DNA from: JAHISC01 sp964645815 | GTDB lineage: Bacteria; Patescibacteriota; Patescibacteriia; UBA9934 | DNA length: 15,272 nt | Direction: 5' to 3' | Assembly (NCBI GenBank): GCA_964645815.1 | Contig: CAZYCR010000020.1 | Span: forward strand, 1-15,272 | In this document: positions 11,738 to 15,272 of the stretch, piece by piece | Position numbering within the stretch: position 1 is the first letter of the stretch | Layout: each line of letters opens with the position of its first letter | Notes under the pieces: generated by a model | Database searches by the model: none | Told to the model about the DNA's origin: nothing | The model's input: the letters and a program-made list of their open reading frames with translations, nothing else | Program-made: the position numbers and the translations under genes

Positions 11738-12286
11738 TTATTCAGTCTTGGCCGCCTTACCGACTTTGCGTCTTACATGCTCATCGACATAACGGAAGCC
11801 TTTTCCCTTGTATGGTTCTGGTTTCTTTAAAGCACGAATTTCAGAAGCAGTTTGACCAACACTCTGAGCGTTTGTGCTAGTTAAAGTAAGAACATTGTTC
11901 TCAACTACGGCTGTTACATCCTTTGGTAATTCATAACGCACCTCATGTGAGAAACCGAGAGTCATCACCAAAGTTTGACCTTGTAAATTCATTCTGAATC
12001 CAACACCATTCAGTTCCAACTGCTTGGTAAAACCTTCAGTAACGCCTGTAACCAAGTTTGCTACTAAAGCGCGCATTGTACCCCAAACTGCACTATCCTC
12101 CGCTGGATTCAAAACAGTTACAACCAATTCTTTACCATCTTCTGTGGTCTCTTCGGTAACTTTGACATGCGGATGCAAGCGAAGTGTTTGTTCGCCTTTT
12201 GGTCCTTTAACAGTGACATCGAGATCCTTAATCTCAACTGTTACACCGGCAGGAACTTTGATTGTTTTCTTTCCAATACGTGACAT
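11738..12286 (-). CDS. rplF: Ribosomal protein uL6
   Basis: This 182-aa protein lies near the sarcin-ricin loop and the GTPase centre. It opens with the canonical MSRIGKKTIKVPAGV. The C-terminal repeat contains the uL6 signature EPYKGKGFRYVDEHVRRKVG. I chose the ATG at 12286 because it gives the family N-terminus and a 4-base gap after rpsH; an upstream in-frame ATG at 12304 would add MKYSKH and overlap rpsH. No SD. Confidence 0.96.
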   Translation of the reverse strand: MSRIGKKTIKVPAGVTVEIKDLDVTVKGPKGEQTLRLHPHVKVTEETTEDGKELVVTVLNPAEDSAVWGTMRALVANLVTGVTEGFTKQLELNGVGFRMNLQGQTLVMTLGFSHEVRYELPKDVTAVVENNVLTLTSTNAQSVGQTASEIRALKKPEPYKGKGFRYVDEHVRRKVGKAAKTE

Positions 12287-12290
12287 ATGC

Positions 12291-12689
12291 TTAGAATACT
12301 TCACAAATTACTTCACCACCAAGTCTTCGTTTCTTTGCTTCAATGCTAGTCATTAGACCATTTGNNNNNNNNNNAACTATCGCAAGACCAAAACCTGATA
12401 ATACCTTTGGCATTTCATCGGCTTTTCTGTAAACGCGTCGTCCAGGAGTACTGATTCGCTTCAAAGAAGTTACTTTTGGTTGTCTGGTTTCGTCGTATTT
12501 AATATTAAAGCGCAACATTGATTTGCCGGCCTGATCAAAAACTTCAACTGCTTCTAGATAACCTTCGTTTTCTAAAATTTTAGCAATTGCGTATTTAATC
12601 TTTGACATTGGCAATTCAACCTTGGTCTTTTTGACCATGGCGGCGTTGCGAATACGAGTCAACATGTCTGAGATTGGGTCTGTCATCAT
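12291..12689 (-). CDS. rpsH: Ribosomal protein uS8 (interrupted by an assembly gap)
   Basis: This protein of about 131 aa binds the central domain of 16S rRNA. The N-terminus TDPISDMLTRIRNAAMVKK and SLKRISTPGRRVYRKADEMP are diagnostic. The C-terminus GGEVICEVF is intact. Ten N (12365-12374) replace codons after GLAIV, exactly where the conserved STS of the family should be; the frame continues correctly on the other side. ATG codons at 12689 and 12686 are both possible; the second gives the standard MTDP start. It lies 7 bases after rpsN. No SD. Confidence 0.95.
   Translation of the reverse strand: MMTDPISDMLTRIRNAAMVKKTKVELPMSKIKYAIAKILENEGYLEAVEVFDQAGKSMLRFNIKYDETRQPKVTSLKRISTPGRRVYRKADEMPKVLSGFGLAIVXXXXNGLMTSIEAKKRRLGGEVICEVF
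12365..12374. other. Assembly gap of 10 N inside rpsH
   Basis: A run of ten undetermined bases. The uS8 alignment expects V-S-T-S-N-G here, but the gap leaves four codons between V and N instead of three, with NCA as the last. Ten is therefore probably a placeholder and about seven bases are really missing. The reading frame is unaffected either way. Confidence 0.9.
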
Positions 12690-12696
12690 ATGCTAC

Positions 12697-12882
12697 TTAC
12701 CAACTAGCTTTTTTAACTCCTGGGACTTCTCCCCGATTGGCGAGTTCCCGGAAACAAATACGGCAAATACCAAAAGTACGCATGTAAGCGCGGTTTCGAC
12801 CGCATCGCCAACATCGATTGACATGACGAGTCATGTATTTTGGCGTCTTTTGAGACTTAACAATTTGATTTTCTGTTGCCAT
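12697..12882 (-). CDS. rpsN: Ribosomal protein uS14, zinc-binding (type Z)
   Basis: This 61-aa small-subunit head protein has a zinc ribbon formed by C24-W-R-C27 and C40-R-I-C43. It ends in the conserved GEVPGVKKASW. This is the short zinc form, not the 101-aa zinc-free form, so growth depends on zinc unless a second copy exists elsewhere. It is 2 bases from rplE. No SD; the leader ends AATAAATATG. Confidence 0.97.
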   Translation of the reverse strand: MATENQIVKSQKTPKYMTRHVNRCWRCGRNRAYMRTFGICRICFRELANRGEVPGVKKASW

Positions 12883-12884
12883 AT

Positions 12885-13430
12885 TTATTTTTCTGCTTTC
12901 TTAAATGGGAATCCTAGTCCGGTAAAAAGTGCTAGGCCTTCAGCCTGAGTTGAGGCTGTAGTTGTGATTGAAACCTGTAGTCCGTGAAGGTTTTCAATTG
13001 CATCTGGATCAACTTCTGGAAATGCTAGATTTTCTCTAAAACCATAGTTGAAGTTACCATCCTTATCAACCGCTGACTGAGGAATACCGCGGAAGTCACG
13101 AACACGTGGAAAGGAGACGTTGACCAACTTGTCCAAAAAGCTCCACATTCTAGCACCACGTAAAGTTACCATCGCTCCCACAATCATGCCTTCACGAATC
13201 TTAAAGCCTGACTCAGATTTACGAGCTTTGGTAAGCACCGGCTTTTGACCAGAAACCTTGGTCAAAGTGTCAACGATAACCTCAATAAACTTTGGATCTC
13301 GTTTTGCACTCAAACCTGAGTTCAAGGTGACCTTGACGATCTTTGGAACTTGAAGATTATTCTTCAAGGAGAACTCGGTTTTTAATGCCGATACGACTTC
13401 TTTTTGATATTTTTCTTTAAGGATACTCAT
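12885..13430 (-). CDS. rplE: Ribosomal protein uL5
   Basis: This 181-aa protein binds 5S rRNA and contacts P-site tRNA. Conserved segments are PKIVKVTLNSGL (29-40), SGQKPVLTKARKSESGFKIR (about 60-79), FPRVRDFRGIP, and the C-terminal VSITTTASTQAEGLALFTGL followed by GFPF. Length is normal. It starts 1 base after the rplX stop region and ends 2 bases before rpsN. No SD; the leader ends GAATAATATG. Confidence 0.97.
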   Translation of the reverse strand: MSILKEKYQKEVVSALKTEFSLKNNLQVPKIVKVTLNSGLSAKRDPKFIEVIVDTLTKVSGQKPVLTKARKSESGFKIREGMIVGAMVTLRGARMWSFLDKLVNVSFPRVRDFRGIPQSAVDKDGNFNYGFRENLAFPEVDPDAIENLHGLQVSITTTASTQAEGLALFTGLGFPFKKAEK

Positions 13431-13431
13431 A

Positions 13432-13749
13432 TTATTCTAAATCTTCACTACCTTTTTTGGTTTTCAAGACTCTAACTTTAATTTTCTTACCGTCTTTATC
13501 AATAAACTTGAATCCAACTCTACCTTCGCCAGTTTTACCAATCAAACGGACATTAGAAACATTAATTGGTGAGCTGTATTCAATTCTTTGTCCGGCAGTG
13601 CTACCTCGTTTCTTTAGATGTTTAACAGCAGTATTCACGTTTTCAATAACGATTTTATCGAGAGCTGGAAAAACCTGGACTACTTTTCCAGTCTTTCCCT
13701 TCTCTTTTCCCGCAATCACGCGGACATTATCGCCTGTTTTAATCTTCAT
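13432..13749 (-). CDS. rplX: Ribosomal protein uL24
   Basis: This 105-aa protein initiates assembly of the large subunit on the 5' part of 23S rRNA. The KOW motif KTGDNVRVIAGKEKGKTGKV (4-23) is unmistakable and is followed by VNTAVKHLKKRG. Length is typical. It lies 8 bases after rplN and 1 base before rplE. No SD; the ATG is preceded by TTTTT. Confidence 0.97.
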   Translation of the reverse strand: MKIKTGDNVRVIAGKEKGKTGKVVQVFPALDKIVIENVNTAVKHLKKRGSTAGQRIEYSSPINVSNVRLIGKTGEGRVGFKFIDKDGKKIKVRVLKTKKGSEDLE

Positions 13750-13757
13750 AAAAACTT

Positions 13758-14129
13758 TTAGAGCACCTCTGGCGCCAAAGAAATAATTTTAGTAAAACCT
13801 TCTGCTCGTAATTCGCGAGCCACTGGTCCAAAGATACGAGTTCCTTTTGGTTCTCTTGATTTCTGATCGATGATCACAGCAGCATTTTCATCAAAACGGA
13901 TGTATGAACCATCAGCGCGACGAGTTTCCTTTCGGACACGAACCAAAACTGCGTGAACAACATCACTCTTCTTTACAGTGCTGTGAGGCACAGCTTCTTT
14001 TACAACTGCAGTCACAACATCACCGATACGAGCGTATCGCTTTTTATAACCGCCAAGTACACGAATAACCTGAAGCTTCTTAGCCCCAGTATTGTCCGCT
14101 ACTTTTAACATTGATCTGTGCTGCACCAT
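13758..14129 (-). CDS. rplN: Ribosomal protein uL14
   Basis: This 123-aa protein sits at the subunit interface and binds the silencing factor RsfS where that is present. Conserved features are SMLKVADNTGAKKLQVIRVL (6-25), the basic KKRYARIGDVV and the C-terminal GPVARELRAEGFTKIISLAP. Length is normal. It starts 1 base after rpsQ. No SD; the leader ends AAAGTAATATG. Confidence 0.97.
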   Translation of the reverse strand: MVQHRSMLKVADNTGAKKLQVIRVLGGYKKRYARIGDVVTAVVKEAVPHSTVKKSDVVHAVLVRVRKETRRADGSYIRFDENAAVIIDQKSREPKGTRIFGPVARELRAEGFTKIISLAPEVL

Positions 14130-14130
14130 A

Positions 14131-14385
14131 TTACTTTGTTTGATTTACAATTCTCCAGCGTTTGTCCTTAGACATTGGAGCTGTTTCTTCAATAATTACT
14201 TGATCGCCAACCTTAGCTGTGTTGCCTTCATCATGTGCCTTAAGACGCTTGCTGACAGTATAGCGTTTGCCATACTTTTCATGGGCGATTGTTCGATCAA
14301 CTCTAACCACGACCGTCTTGTCCATCTTATCGGACACGACAGTTGCTACAAAGCGACGTCGATTTGTTTGATTATTCTTTTCCAT
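14131..14385 (-). CDS. rpsQ: Ribosomal protein uS17
   Basis: This 84-aa primary 16S rRNA-binding protein has an OB-type fold. The core RRRFVATVVSDKMDKTVVVR (9-28) and HEKYGKRYTVSKRLKAHDE (35-53) are diagnostic, followed by GDQVIIEETAPMSKDKRWRI. Length is normal. It lies 3 bases after rpmC and 1 base before rplN. No SD. Confidence 0.97.
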   Translation of the reverse strand: MEKNNQTNRRRFVATVVSDKMDKTVVVRVDRTIAHEKYGKRYTVSKRLKAHDEGNTAKVGDQVIIEETAPMSKDKRWRIVNQTK

Positions 14386-14388
14386 ACA

Positions 14389-14601
14389 TTAGCTTTCTTT
14401 AGAAATCGTCTCTTCAGACTTAAGAGTTGAAAGTTGTGTCATCATCTGAGCAATATTTGCTCGTGCTTGTCGAATTTGACGCACGTTCTTTAACTGATTA
14501 ACTGCTGACTTCAAGCGAAGGTCATACAAACGACCTCTTTCTTCTGCCAACATTCTTTGCAGCTCTTTAGCTGATTTGTCTTTTATGTCCTTGAAATCCA
14601 T
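14389..14601 (-). CDS. rpmC: Ribosomal protein uL29
   Basis: This 70-aa two-helix protein lies at the peptide exit tunnel and forms part of the docking site for trigger factor and SRP. The helix KELQRMLAEERGRLYDLRLK and the family segment LKNVRQIRQARANIAQM support the call. I chose the ATG at 14601 because it follows the rplP stop by 4 bases; the in-frame ATG at 14622 would add seven residues and overlap rplP. No SD. Confidence 0.94.
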   Translation of the reverse strand: MDFKDIKDKSAKELQRMLAEERGRLYDLRLKSAVNQLKNVRQIRQARANIAQMMTQLSTLKSEETISKES

Positions 14602-14605
14602 ACTT

Positions 14606-15019
14606 TTATGCTCTAGAAACAAACTTTGTCTTTAAAGGTAGTTTATGGGCAGCCAAACGAAGCGCTTCACGAGCCTGATCTTCTGGAACTCCATCCATTT
14701 CGAATAAAATTGTGCCCGGACGAACTGGAGTCATGTAGTAATCAACTGCACCCTTTCCTTTACCCATTGGAGACTCAGCTCCGTGAGCAGTCACAGGATG
14801 ATCTGGGAAGATTCTGATCCAAACCTTACCACCACGCTTGACATAACGAGTGATAGCACGACGTGCTGCTTCGATCTGTCTAGCTGTGATCCAAGACTCA
14901 GTCGTTGCCTTCAAACCATAAGAACCAAAAGCTACTTGCGTCTTCTGAGTCGCAATTCGATCACCCTTTGAGCGTCGTTTCTGACGCTTGCGGAATTTCA
15001 TTTTCTTAGGCATCAACAT
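14606..15019 (-). CDS. rplP: Ribosomal protein uL16
   Basis: This 137-aa protein helps form the A-site and peptidyl-transferase region. The N-terminus MLMPKKMKFRKRQKRRSKGD matches the family. FGSYGLKATTESWITARQIE (32-51), the conserved GKVWIRIFPDHPVTAHGAES and MGKGKGAVDYY are diagnostic. Length is normal. It lies 13 bases after rpsC. No SD. Confidence 0.97.
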   Translation of the reverse strand: MLMPKKMKFRKRQKRRSKGDRIATQKTQVAFGSYGLKATTESWITARQIEAARRAITRYVKRGGKVWIRIFPDHPVTAHGAESPMGKGKGAVDYYMTPVRPGTILFEMDGVPEDQAREALRLAAHKLPLKTKFVSRA

Positions 15020-15032
15020 AGCAATGGTTTAT

Positions 15033-15272
15033 TTAACGTTGGTCATTGTGACCGCGACGTTTTGGTTTTTCAATAGTTTTTTGACCAGCCTCTTCATTCT
15101 CAAAGACTTCACCACGATAGATCCAAACTTTGATTCCAATCACACCGTAGATGGTATTGGCTCTAACTCGAGCAAAGTCGATATCAGCTCGAAGGTTATG
15201 CAATGGAATGCTACCGTCAGAAATCATCTCAGTTCTTGCAATATCGGCACCGTTCAAACGGCCGGCAATAGA
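15033..15272 (-). CDS. rpsC: Ribosomal protein uS3, C-terminal part (cut by window edge)
   Basis: Only the last 79 residues are inside the window; the gene continues past 15272. AGRLNGADIARTE followed by LRADIDFARVRANTIYGVIG and GIKVWIYRGEVF is the conserved C-terminal domain of uS3, which lines the mRNA entry channel. The tail after it is short and basic. It is the upstream neighbour of rplP in the S10/spc order, so rplV and rpsS should lie beyond the edge. Confidence 0.97.
   Translation of the reverse strand, partial: SIAGRLNGADIARTEMISDGSIPLHNLRADIDFARVRANTIYGVIGIKVWIYRGEVFENEEAGQKTIEKPKRRGHNDQR

Noticed and set aside
1..15272. CRISPR array or defence island
   Set aside because: No regularly spaced direct repeats and no nuclease, helicase or toxin-antitoxin domains were recognised beyond core genes.

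Overview
The window looks like a scaffold from a Candidate Phyla Radiation (Patescibacteria) bacterium. Four things point there. The long ribosomal-protein/secY run is compact, with intergenic gaps mostly of 1-15 bases. The rpmD gene (ribosomal protein uL30) is missing between rpsE and rplO, a loss regarded as characteristic of CPR bacteria. The proteins are short versions of their families: adenylate kinase of 181 aa and an AspRS without the bacterial GAD insertion. Almost no housekeeping gene has a Shine-Dalgarno (SD) sequence. TGA works as a stop here (scpB ends in TGA overlapping the next ATG), so the standard bacterial code 11 fits. I cannot name the phylum within CPR. A run of 10 N inside rpsH marks a scaffold join.

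Layout, left to right. 1-365: two minus-strand tRNA genes, Met(CAU) with an aberrant 3' half and Leu(UAA), separated by a spacer rich in hairpins and read from a good promoter at 383-411. 452-913 (+): a YdjM-like integral membrane protein, converging with a 4-base overlap on a minus-strand Sm_multidrug_ex-type membrane protein (910-1401). 1414-1559: a 146-base near-palindromic element with 18-base perfect terminal inverted repeats. 1568-3888 (-): scpA, scpB and a D-Ala-D-Ala carboxypeptidase (chromosome segregation plus peptidoglycan trimming), with a GC-rich structured element between scpA and scpB. 3935-4384 (+): an island of two tiny membrane-protein genes with their own promoter, perfect SD sequences and hairpin terminator, GC-rich and on the opposite strand to everything around them.

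4453-8894 (-): a run adk-map-(DUF7282-like secreted protein)-ruvX-recO-aspS, started by its own strong promoter just upstream of adk. 8956-8978: a hairpin that may end the preceding transcript. 9037-15272 (-): the spc/S10-type operon in transcription order rpsC (cut by the window edge), rplP, rpmC, rpsQ, rplN, rplX, rplE, rpsN (zinc type), rpsH, rplF, rplR, rpsE, rplO, secY. The usual continuation after map (infA, rpmJ, rpsM, rpsK, rpsD, rpoA, rplQ) is absent here; map is followed by unrelated genes.

Most of the window is core machinery: ribosome assembly, Sec translocation, N-terminal methionine removal, nucleotide balance, tRNA charging and DNA repair. The parts most worth a second look are the GC-rich SD-bearing microprotein pair (3935-4384), the long palindrome (1414-1559), the structured scpA-scpB spacer, and the odd tRNA-Met. 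No mobile-element transposase, CRISPR array or recognisable defence system is present.
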